Origin: Gyrodactylus bullatarudis
Taxonomy: Eukaryota; Platyhelminthes; Monogenea; Gyrodactylidea; Gyrodactylidae
Length of the DNA stretch: 25,440 bases
Assembly: GCA_012064415.1 (NCBI GenBank)
Contig: SSNU01000175.1
Coordinates: 1-25,440 of the forward strand
Reading direction: 5' to 3'
This document shows positions 1-8,652 of this stretch, piece by piece. The translations under genes were made by a program, and so were the position numbers. Numbering within the stretch: position 1 is the first letter of the stretch; every line of letters starts with the position of its first letter. Under the pieces are notes generated by a model, which was given only the letters and a program-made list of their open reading frames with translations, was not told where the DNA came from and did no database searches.

Positions 1-2
1 AC

Positions 3-98
3 GGTCACCACGGTGGCTGTCACGGAGGTCACGGCTGCCACGGTGGCCATGGTGGCTATGGCGGCTGCGGTGGCTGTCACGGTTGCGGATGCTGTTGA
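3..98 (+). CDS. 3' end of a Gly/His/Cys-rich protein gene (partial)
   Basis: The frame starting at base 3 is open from the window edge to TGA at 96-98. It encodes about 31 residues built almost only from Gly, His and Cys with one Tyr, in GGH, GGC and GGY units, ending in Cys-rich GCGCC. The start lies outside the window. GC content is far above that of the surrounding DNA, as expected for a Gly-rich repeat. An AATAAA lies 16 bases past the stop, which supports a real 3' end. Low-complexity Gly/His/Cys tails occur in secreted, cuticular and metal-binding invertebrate proteins, but the family cannot be named from this tail. Function is unknown. Confidence 0.6.
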   Translation, partial: GHHGGCHGGHGCHGGHGGYGGCGGCHGCGCC

Positions 99-114
99 AC
101 CCATTGACATTTTT

Positions 115-120
115 AATAAA
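115..120 (+). terminator. polyadenylation signal AATAAA
   Basis: AATAAA lies 16 bases after the stop of the Gly/His-rich reading frame and is followed by a T-rich stretch. It is the likely poly(A) signal of that gene. Confidence 0.55.
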
Positions 121-684
121 TTTTCTTATTTTTTTTGATAGCGCTGTATTAACTCATATTTCTTTCTTTTACCCATCTGATGGGGCCACCACAATCCGAT
201 TTTATTTCTCTATAAATGTCTATATATCTTGAACCCGATTAGATCAATTTTTTCAAACTCATCAGTTCTTGTTCTTCAAAGGTTTCAACATTGTGCTCGC
301 AAACATTGATTGAGCATTCGATCTAATCAATAAATCAAAAAATCTTTGGGTCCTACATTTTGTTTTTTCTCGATACTATAAAATTGATAGGCCTAGTTGA
401 TTATATTCGATCTTGCTATTTATATTTACTAAATAACAAGACTCTGTAAAAGTAGATTTTTAGTTTATTTTATGGCAAAAACAAAATAAATTCTGTAATC
501 GGTGATTGGTTCGTTGTACATTAGAAATTAACCAATTGAAACAGAGGCTTTCTTTGAATTGTTTTCCCTTAATTTTATGAGATATTCTTTTCTCTAATTC
601 GATATGGGAAATACAGAAATAATATAAGGAATAATGATATAAATACCTAAAAGTCAAAGTGACATTGAAAAAATAACTAATTTT
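121..684. other. intergenic, no gene seen
   Basis: AT-rich sequence without a convincing reading frame. A minus-strand AATAAA (tttatt on the plus strand near 466) could be the poly(A) signal of the cysteine-rich peptide gene that ends at 685. The 65-codon minus-strand frame at 460-657 has no recognisable features and I do not treat it as a gene. Confidence 0.4.
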
Positions 685-1108
685 TCATGCGTTAATATAA
701 TCATTATTCTTCAACATTTTGCAATGATTACATGAACAGTTCATGTCATGGGCATTCTTGTCGATTGTCTTCCAATATCCACATTCGAAAATCTCCAAAA
801 CATGATAGCATCGATAGAATTTCATTACGTATCCATTTTTGCACAGAGTCTTTAAGTAGCTTTCTGTCCATGTTTCAATTTTGTGATAACATTTGTACAT
901 TTTACAGCGTATATTCTGGGCAGTATTTCCACTACAACAGCCACAGGGTTTATTACATGTCTGTAAGTTTAATCTTCGTCCTGGATTGTAGTCGCACATT
1001 TTATGACAAAGAATAGTCCAAACTGAGTAAAAATTATATTTTTATCAGTGCGAGTTTTACAATTGAAACGATTGATATATAGGTACAGGAATAGAAGAAA
1101 AATTTCAT
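685..1108 (-). CDS. small cysteine-rich, probably secreted protein (two-exon model)
   Basis: The main exon (685-1022, minus) encodes about 110 residues with 14 cysteines. The cysteine groups include CNKPCGCC near the start and CSCNHC near the end, and two similar C-x(9-15)-C blocks lie between them. The exon is preceded by a good acceptor (TTTTTACTCAG). A short first exon at 1087-1108 (MKFFFYS) joins in frame across a 64-nt GT-AG intron (1023-1086) and would supply a hydrophobic start like a signal peptide. The stop is at 685-687. The CxCxxC end recalls cystine-knot proteins, but I cannot assign a family. The first exon is the weakest part: the frame that looks most like a signal peptide does not join in phase. 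A disulfide-rich extracellular peptide is inferred from composition only. Confidence 0.5.
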
Positions 1109-1602
1109 ATAAAAAATTGATTAAAAACTTATGATTTAGTCATCCGAATTATCTCGCTGACAAATATGTATTAGCATTGAGCATATGAGTTACAACAGTT
1201 TAAAGTTTGGCATTTATTCAGGAACGAAAGGTTCGTTAAATATGTGAGTAGAATATAATTTTTTGCAGAAAAGTATTTTTAAGAAAGCCAAGAAGGAATT
1301 CTCCTCTTCATTAGAGTCAGACTGACTCAGTCAGTCAACCAACTATCGAATTTATAGGGAAGCTCTAATGTAAATTAAATTTCGTTAAATATCTTAATTT
1401 AAAAGTAATCATCGATAACCAAATTGATTTTCAAAATCAGATTTTATAAGTATTGAATTTAAAATAGTACACTTATCTAGTTAAAACAGTCAAGAACTTT
1501 ATCTCGAGTTTGTTATAATTATACCTCAGCTTGAAATAAATTCTCGTATTAAGAGATTAATGAAATAAGAGACCACGTATCCCCAAATAGCACTTTCATC
1601 AA
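1109..1602. other. intergenic region between divergent genes; likely PAN3 5' region
   Basis: About 490 bases between the cysteine-rich peptide gene (minus) and PAN3 (plus). It should hold both promoters and the PAN3 5' UTR. I see no TATA box that stands out from the AT-rich background. A short repeat of the form agtcagactgactcagtcag is at about 1315-1335. Confidence 0.4.
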
Positions 1603-4600
1603 ATGTCTAACATATTTTTCAATCCCAATTCAATTCCAAATGGCTCCTCAGTTCTCTCTCGTTTCCAAAATATCAATTTGAACTGTCAAGTTAATTTTAC
1701 AATTTATTAGTTTTTCAGACTTTTCAGAATACTCAAAGGCCCAAAACACCACTTGGAAATTCTATAAACAATCCCGAAAACAATATTTTCAATCATCAAA
1801 AACCCTTTGCTCCTCGTAACCCTTCCGGTAATAATAATATCCAAAATGAATTTATGCGTAGAATTAAATCAAACATTAGTCAGAATCCTGGTAGAAAGCC
1901 CGAAAACAAAATTATCCACAAAAATGTAAGAAAAATCCCTATCATATTGATATAAACCAATAAATATCCATGATTTTTTCAAGAATGTTAAAAACATGCC
2001 CCTTGAATTGGATAACTCTCATCATCGGACACCCAACAGTTTCAGTTCCTTACCTCTCCAAAGTAATTCAGAGCCAACTTTTTTTCAAAATTTGAAAGCA
2101 ATCCAAAATCTTGACTTGCATCCAAATCATGAATTTGATGCTAGTTATCAAGTTTCTTATTATACCATGTCATAAATTTCGAATATTCTAATTTTTACTT
2201 TCTTGTTTTTTCTAGAGCCTGAAAACTTGGCTCCTCAGGAGACTTATTCCTACAAGCCAATTGAACATTACTATTTCACAGAGCATGGAATTGAAACTGT
2301 GGAGAATCTTCAAATATCAGGGGTTCTCAAGAAAGCAGATTGGATTTTATATCCACCTGCCTCGGAGAAAAGCAGTTCTCAACTAATGACAGGACGTAAT
2401 CATGAGTTCAAAGTTAAAGGGGGACACGAGAAACATCCTCAGACTGCATACATGGATCAAGAGCTGCATCAAAATCTCCAAAATCGTCTGAAAGCATCAA
2501 TGTTCTCTCTTGACCAATTTAACCAGGAAAAATACCCCTGTTCCATTGGAGCGTATTGTGATATTGTTCCGATTGAAACTTCTCTATCAACTCCTCGTCT
2601 CTCGATAAGTTACAGTCTTCCCTCTCAATGCTTCAAAGCCTGGTCGCCTAGAACTCAAAAGTTTGTTTGCCTCAGAAGAATCAAATTGGACAGTCAACAA
2701 CACCTGGTGATTGACTCTGATATTGTCTACTTTGCAAAGCAATTATTCTCCTTTGACCATCCCAACATTGTCTCGATTAGAGATGTATTTCTAACAAATG
2801 AATTCTCTGATAACTGTAAGTGATATTTGGCAATTTTTCTAATTTTATTCTCCAAATTTCATCGTCCATTGCATACAGCCTTGATCCTTGTTTATGACTA
2901 CCATCCTCTTTCGATTACAATGCAATCAATGTACATGACAGATCCCGATAGAATAAACCTGATTAATGACGTCATGAATCAGACGAGAAATAAACCTCAT
3001 TCCATAACGAAAAGTGAGTCTATTTCTTTCATCTTACAAATTAAAAAAATATGTTTTTCTTAAATGAAATGCAGGCAACTCATTCCTTCTTCCCGAGTCA
3101 ATAATGAGGTCGTATTTGGTCCAAATAGTCTGCGCCCTCCAATACCTCCATAAGCATGCAAATATTCCGTTTGGTTTGTTGGATCCAACAAAAATTCTTG
3201 TTGACGACTCAAAAAGGTAATTTAAATATGATCAATATACTTACAAGTAAACACAGTTAAACACGAATTTTTTTGTATAAAATTTAGAATTCGTCTAAAT
3301 TGTTTTGGGATTATCGAAATTCTCTCTGCAAAAAAGAACCTTGGAACTGATCGAACATCCGATATGGATGCTGACCTTGTCAATGTTGGCAATGTCTTGA
3401 TTTGTATTGCCTATGGTTCCATAACTGTCTGCTCAAACTCCATGAAGTTGCCAGCATTGAAGATGCTCCAAAGCTGCTACTCCCATGACCTGTTTAGCAT
3501 CATTAATAAACTAGTCAGCTGTCAAATGAAGAACATTAACGAGCTAGTCCTGTCTGTCGCCTCTTTCAGCATGGAGTTCATCATGAAGCAGCAAACTCAA
3601 AATGACTTTCTCGAACGAGAAATTCTCAGGGTAAGGGTTTCTTTTGGTCTCTTCTTCTTTTATGATTAATCTTTTACTTTTGTTTTCTTCAGCAAATGGA
3701 ATGTGATCGTCTTTTCAGGATCCTCTGTAAACTCGGTACTGTCCTTGAGAGGAGGATGTAAGTTGTCACTGAGAGACTAGTTTACTCATTGTGATTGCTA
3801 ACGAATATGCAATTTTTTTTCAAAAACAAACCTTTAGTTTAGAAGATATTTTCCCAAAAAATGACCCTTTTTAGACCTTGAAAATGGCTAACTTTTTTGT
3901 TTCAAGATAATATATTTGAATTCTACGGGTATGGTTTCTCGATAAAAGTTTCTTTATTTTTTCTCTTCGATCACTGTAAGTTGTTTTTCAAAAAAACTTT
4001 CTTTATATTTTTAAGGAAATTTTAATATTTTTTTCAAAAACGAGTCATTTTTAAGTAGTCACAACTTCTCAATGAACTATTGTAGCTTGATAAGTCATAG
4101 TTCATTCGGAAGAATATTAGTTCTTCCTTCAGAAAATTGGTCAATAAACTATTCTTAGTTTCTTCAAAATAGAATAATAATGGTAATTTTGAACCAAGTA
4201 GTTCTTCAGGGAGCTATTCGGCATTGACTATAACGTTGTTCGCTTGCTACCTGACTATGTTGTCTTCTGGCTTGTATTGGTCTATCTGTAGAAAAAGAAA
4301 GGGGAGAGAAAGGTGTAGTATTTCTTAAAAAATAAGGGTTATGAAAATTATAGTGATTGTTATAGTAATCAGAATTATTAGAGTAATAACTCTGATAATA
4401 ATATAATTTATCACTTGAAAGAAAATTAAGATTAGAATAAAAAACATTTAGATTACCCTGATAAAAATAGTTAGGACTCACACAATATTTCGAATACATG
4501 TCGTATTCTTCTTCTGGCGTGAGATTTTTCAAAAAACTTAAGATACTTAAACCCTGTGTGTCCAATCAAAACCTTAAACCAATCAGATTTCTTCTTAACT

Positions 4601-6567
4601 TTGATCAATCAATTCTAACCAACGATTTCCAATATTTATATCCGTCTTATTACCATTAACAACCTCGTTTAGTTTAATCTCTATAGACTCCAAAATCATA
4701 TTTTTATACTTATTTCTCATGTTTCATTGACTTTTTACGTTATTAAAATCTATAGTATGATATGGATTATCAGCCCAGTGTTTAGCTAATGCTGACTTGT
4801 CTACTTGTACCTTTTCTATAGCCTTTTTATGTTCTTTACACCTAATTTTAAAATTTCTTTCTGTACGACCTATGTATGACTTTTCGCACGAGCAAGTTAT
4901 TTTATAAATACCTTGAATCTCATCTAGGCCTAATTTTTGTTTTTCAGTTAAAAAATTTCCTATTTTATTTGATAACCTAAAAATAGTCTTTATATCAAAT
5001 TTTTTTAAATCAGAGATATATCAATATTCAATTGGGAAAAATCCAGTAAAACAATATTATTAAAATCAAAAACAAAATTATTAAAATTATCATTCTCAAA
5101 TCTTTTTCTTTTGTACTAACAATAAAACTATTTATTAAATCATCTGGATAACCATTTTTTTGAAAAATAAAAACAAGTTTCTCTAAATCTTCTCTTAAAA
5201 AACCAGTATCACATAATCTTAGTGTTCTTAAAATTTCCCCTTGTAATGTATTTAATTTATATTTTCGAGGTGCATATAAATTCATGCATGATAATTCATA
5301 ATTATATTTTTATTTGTAGGTTTTCTGTAAACTCGAGTTTGGATTTCAGCTTCTGTTCTCATTAGTTTCATATCTAGAAAATTTAAAGAGTTATCTTCTT
5401 CTTTTTCTGTTGTCAACTTTATGGTTCTATATTCCCTTCCTACTTTAGATATAGCTATAATTTTTTTTAAAATTTCTTCCTCTAAGATCGCCCTCCTATT
5501 TTCAGTAATCTTATAACATATGGGTAAAACATCGCATAGAGTTTTTTATGTCATCTTTAACAGGTCTTAAATTAAAATTTAATTCTTTATTTAAAAATTA
5601 TTTAAGGTATTATTTGAGAAGTCTTTAGACGATAAATTAATACCTTTACATTTTTAAAGAAAATAAATTTGAGAACATTGTTAATTTATCGTCTAAAGAT
5701 TTTCTAGATATGAAACTAATGAGAACAGAAGCTGAAATCCAAACTCGAGTTTACAGAAAACCTACAAATAAAAATATAATTATGAATTATCATGCATGAA
5801 TTTATATGCACCTCGAAAATATAAATTAAATACATTACAAGGGGAAATTTTAAGACCAAATATCACTATTTTGCACAAATTGTATATTGTTACTCAAGTT
5901 AGAGTATGTTAAATTTTGACCCATTAAACCGATTCCTCCTTTTATGTTAAACCTCAAATTTTGTACTTCAAAAGTAATTATACGAAAGGTCTAATGGATA
6001 GATTGGAATTGAAAATTTTCTTTCCACCTTAGAGTTAATGATCCACAATGGTCAGAAGTCGACGAACGCTACATGCTCAAGATGTTTCGGGATTTTGTTT
6101 TCCATCAAACAGATGATTTCGGCTCACCCTACCTTGACCTGTCACATATTGTTTCCTGTCTGAATAAACTGGAAGCTGGATCAAATGAGAATGTCTGTCT
6201 TGTCAGCAGGGATAACAAGACATGTATGATTGTAACTTATGGTAAAATTCGGTCATGGCTTGATAACTCATTCAATCAATTAATCGAACAAAGTCAATCG
6301 AATCTCACAAATAACCCTCCTCAGGCCTCAACCACTACTACAGCAACAACAGTAAACCCTTTCTATGAAGTAGACGAGATGGCTAGTGTAAATGATATTC
6401 CCAATTCCGGTTATCATCTCCCTCCAGAAGTTGACCAAGAATTCCTCATGTCCCTAGAAAAATCACAACAGCAAGTCATTATAATGCCCACTGTTAAACA
6501 GACTATTATTTCTCCTGAAGAGATTAAGGAAAAACTGATGAACAAAAATATTGGCAAAGAAACTTGA
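1603..6567 (+). CDS. PAN3: PAN3, pseudokinase subunit of the PAN2-PAN3 poly(A) nuclease
   Basis: Exon model: 1603-1689, 1728-1925, 1984-2143, 2216-2815, 2879-3013, 3075-3216, 3288-3630, 3693-3757, 6033-6567. The phases agree at each junction and the total is 2265 nt, or 754 codons plus TGA. PAN3 dimerises, binds poly(A)-binding protein and activates the PAN2 exonuclease for cytoplasmic deadenylation. Family hallmarks: the degenerate kinase N-lobe (FVCLRRIK, HPNIVSIRDVF, LILVYDYHP), the C-lobe (LQYLHKH, LDPTKILVDD, IRLNCFGIIEIL), the coiled coil and the C-terminal knob (LFRILCKLGT, DPQWSEVDERYMLKMFRD, YLDLSHIVSCLNKLEAG). Kinase catalytic motifs are absent, as expected. I see no N-terminal CCCH finger. 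An 80-residue Thr/Gln-rich tail follows the knob. Introns 2-7 are 58-72 nt; the last is 2275 nt and holds a Penelope-like element. The first intron (38 nt as drawn, or 77 nt from a weak donor at 1651) is the least certain border. Confidence 0.9.
4640..5545 (-). pseudogene. Penelope-type reverse transcriptase plus GIY-YIG endonuclease, frameshifted
   Basis: Read on the minus strand in order. About 5510-5290: late reverse transcriptase motifs, with NFLDMKLMR followed by TRVYRKPT. Then 5285-5028 in another frame: YAPRKYKLNTLQGEILRTLR and FQKNGYPDDLINSF. Then about 5000-4740 open again: FDIKTIFRLSNKIGNFLTEK, followed by GIYKITCSC, KSYIGRTERNFKIRCKEH and a conserved-looking ALAKHW block. The tripartite GIY / YIG / R-x3-F-x5-EH layout is that of the nuclease of animal Penelope-like elements. 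Stop codons and frame breaks near 5285 and 5028 mean that no intact protein is made from this copy. The palm with the catalytic aspartates is missing, so the copy is 5'-truncated. Confidence 0.75.
5227..5856. repeat. 165-bp inverted repeat inside the Penelope-like insertion
   Basis: Bases from about 5227 to 5391 reappear almost perfectly as reverse complement at about 5693-5856. The span covers the TRVYRKPT coding segment and the downstream LNTLQGEI segment. The spacer holds a second, smaller inverted pair, gtctttagacgataaattaa near 5622 and its complement near 5678-5698. The nested palindromes fit inverted tandem insertion of truncated Penelope copies. Confidence 0.8.
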
Positions 6568-6583
6568 ACCTAATTGAGACATC

Positions 6584-6589
6584 AATAAA
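6584..6589 (+). terminator. polyadenylation signal of PAN3
   Basis: AATAAA starts 17 bases after the PAN3 stop codon. It is the first such hexamer downstream and is followed by AT-rich sequence. Confidence 0.6.
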
Positions 6590-8367
6590 ATACACTCAAA
6601 ATATATTTAAAAAATTAATTTAAATTTCATTCATGAAAATGTTATATTACATAAAGAACCATGTTTGTGTCATTGTTTGTCAAGACTTTTTTCTGTCTCC
6701 TCCGAATATAGTGGTATACTCCCTTCTAATTATAATTGTAATATTATTTTTTCATTCATAAATATCCATAAAACATTTTTCTGTAGTCTGTACAATGTGT
6801 GTGACTCAACATAATCATTCTGTAAATTTGAAAGGGACAAAATGTTTATCCCAAACTGTATTCTTACATAACGGACAAATTAAAAACAAAATTGAAAATA
6901 AAAAATACCTTAAAAGAACCTTTATTTCTCTGTGAGTTGGATTTAATTAAACACAGTTCTTAATCTAGCATTGAAGGATTACTTTTTAAATATTTTTCTT
7001 CCATCCATATACTTTAAAGTACACTGCCATTTTAATTTTTATAATAATTAACAATTCTTGCCAAATTAAATTTTGAAGCGATAATTTGAACTTAAAATAC
7101 CTCATTAGAAAGGCAATTTATCAGTCTACAACTAATGCTTAATTACCAAAATTACTTCAAAGAATGGTTTTTTCGAAAATGTAGTCAAATATTTAGAACG
7201 TTTTAATTGAAAAGGCATTGGAAAAAATAAAATAACTTTTTATCGTGAGTAAATAGCTGTAGATTTCGAATATAGAATCGCCTGCTCGATATCTCTGTCA
7301 TAGTTTAAAAGATAACTAGTTTTTAGGGCTGAAAAATGCTTGGATTATCTTTTAAATGATCAGTCGGCTTTTAAAAAAGAGTTCAGATTCACATTAAAAA
7401 TAAGCTTGTGAACAGCTTTCTTGAGTCGAACGCTACTTTTTATAACCTTCCTTTTTAAAGGGTCAATATTCTTTGCAGAATAACGGAAAATGTGAACAAA
7501 ATTTTTGTTAAAAAGATTTATATTATTTCATTTGTTATGATTACTCGTTTTTTCTTTGAACTTTTGAATTCTATCTGATTCTGAAATTGATATGAATAGG
7601 ATTACCATCAAGCTGCAATGGCATTTGAACCGTTAAAAATGACTCACGTGATAATATAAATTTATTTATCTCATCGATTATTATTTCTAGCTCAACACGA
7701 CAAGCGTCTGCCAATAGACATGGCTCACTAAAAGAAGAAGATTTAAAATGTCTTTGAAACTTGCTGATTAAATAAATAATGACAAATAATATTTATCATT
7801 TTTATTGATTAGTCGATTTTCGAAATTGTAAAATTTGGTTTTAAGATTTAGATTAGTAAAACGTAAATTAGAAAAACCTTTTTGTTGGCAAATGTGAGTC
7901 GCTCAGAGATGGAGCCTCCTGAAATACACAGAGGCCATCGTGAACAAATTTTCCAAAGTGATTAACTTAAATTTAGCGGTATAAAAAATATTAGTAAATT
8001 TGTACCGCCAAGTTGAAAAATATTATGTATGACTACTATAAAGTAGGTTCATAAGGGTAAAACTCGAGTTTAAACCATTAAATAGAGAATTGTCTGCTGA
8101 TTTTTTTCAATCCTGTACAAAAACTATTTCTTGTATCATGAAAGTAGAGTAGTTTTGATTTTGGATTTAAGAAGAGATTTATCATTTTTTGTCTTTTCCC
8201 ACTTTGACCACTACCCCCTCCCATCGACTTTAGATATAGCTTATGACACTCTTTCTCGCTATAATCACACTGAGTTCCTGAAAAAAGGGGAGCAATGGTT
8301 TAACAATTTCAGAAGAACAGAAGAAAACAGATTAATTTCCGAATCAGTGAAAAATGATCTAAAATTA
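6590..8367. other. gene-poor region, no confident gene
   Basis: About 1.8 kb of AT-rich DNA downstream of PAN3 without recognisable coding sequence on either strand. The only notable frame is at 8131-8376 (+, 81 codons, no ATG at the start). It has plausible-looking composition (GEQWFNNFRRTEENRL) but no recognisable family, and a palindromic element interrupts its end. I leave it as a possible exon or element remnant. Confidence 0.35.
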
Positions 8368-8557
8368 GTTTTATAATAAAATTTATTAAAACTTAGGTCA
8401 ATATTAGAATTCTCAGCCATGGTCATCCAAACGTTTCGACGGTGATTTTCGTACCACTGAAGAAGGCGTGTGAAGACAATCACCGTCGAAACGTTTGGAT
8501 GACCATGGCTGAGAATTCTAATATTGACCCAAGTTTTAATAAATTTTATTATAAAAC
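8368..8557. mobile_element. palindromic fold-back element (79-bp arms) with flanking 15-bp direct repeats
   Basis: Arms 8368-8446 and 8479-8557 are reverse complements with one mismatch seen, separated by a 32-base loop. The 15-mer aaaacagattaattt occurs at 8324-8338 and again at 8553-8567, like a target-site duplication. The right copy overlaps the arm end. The right arm with its loop has the arrangement ACTGAAGAAGGC...GTCGAAACGT, which resembles the CTGAAGAA/CGAAACG ends often seen in Penelope-like elements and their ribozyme relics. Conserved hammerhead core pairing is not satisfied here. It is probably a terminal piece of a Penelope-like element duplicated in inverted orientation. Confidence 0.6.
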
Positions 8558-8652
8558 AGATTAATTTTACTCATTCAGCTAAAAATTCTAAATTGAAATC
8601 ATAAATTTTAGTATTATGGAAAGTCTGAAACTAATTAATTAGTATTTATACA

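Larger units (their letters stand above)
4206..5860 (-). mobile_element. Penelope-like element, decayed and folded back, inside the last PAN3 intron
   Basis: A minus-strand copy runs from about 5575 down to about 4480 and encodes the end of a reverse transcriptase followed by a GIY-YIG nuclease. That order is diagnostic of endonuclease-bearing Penelope-like elements. A second, short copy of the reverse transcriptase part lies on the plus strand at 5693-5856, tail to tail with the first. Head-to-head, tail-to-tail and truncated copies are common in this class. The whole block sits between the donor GTAAGT at 3758 and the acceptor at 6031-6032, so PAN3 can still splice it out. The frame at 4206-4565 downstream of the nuclease is Tyr/Asn-rich and unassigned. 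It contains LTPEEE and a 6-bp hairpin followed by GAAA. Confidence 0.75.

Noticed and set aside
460..657. 65-codon minus-strand frame
   Set aside because: No splice-site support, no family features, and AT-rich composition gives such frames by chance.
732..1016. 94-codon plus-strand frame
   Set aside because: It is antisense to the cysteine-rich exon, which has better splice signals and composition.
8131..8376. 81-codon plus-strand frame
   Set aside because: No start codon or recognisable family, and its end is interrupted by the palindromic insertion. It could be an exon remnant, but support is too thin.
8450..8500. Possible hammerhead ribozyme in the palindrome (CTGAAGA ... GAAACG)
   Set aside because: Position 10.1 is A opposite C, stem II does not pair properly, and no cleavage triplet is placed correctly. 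Only a degenerate likeness.
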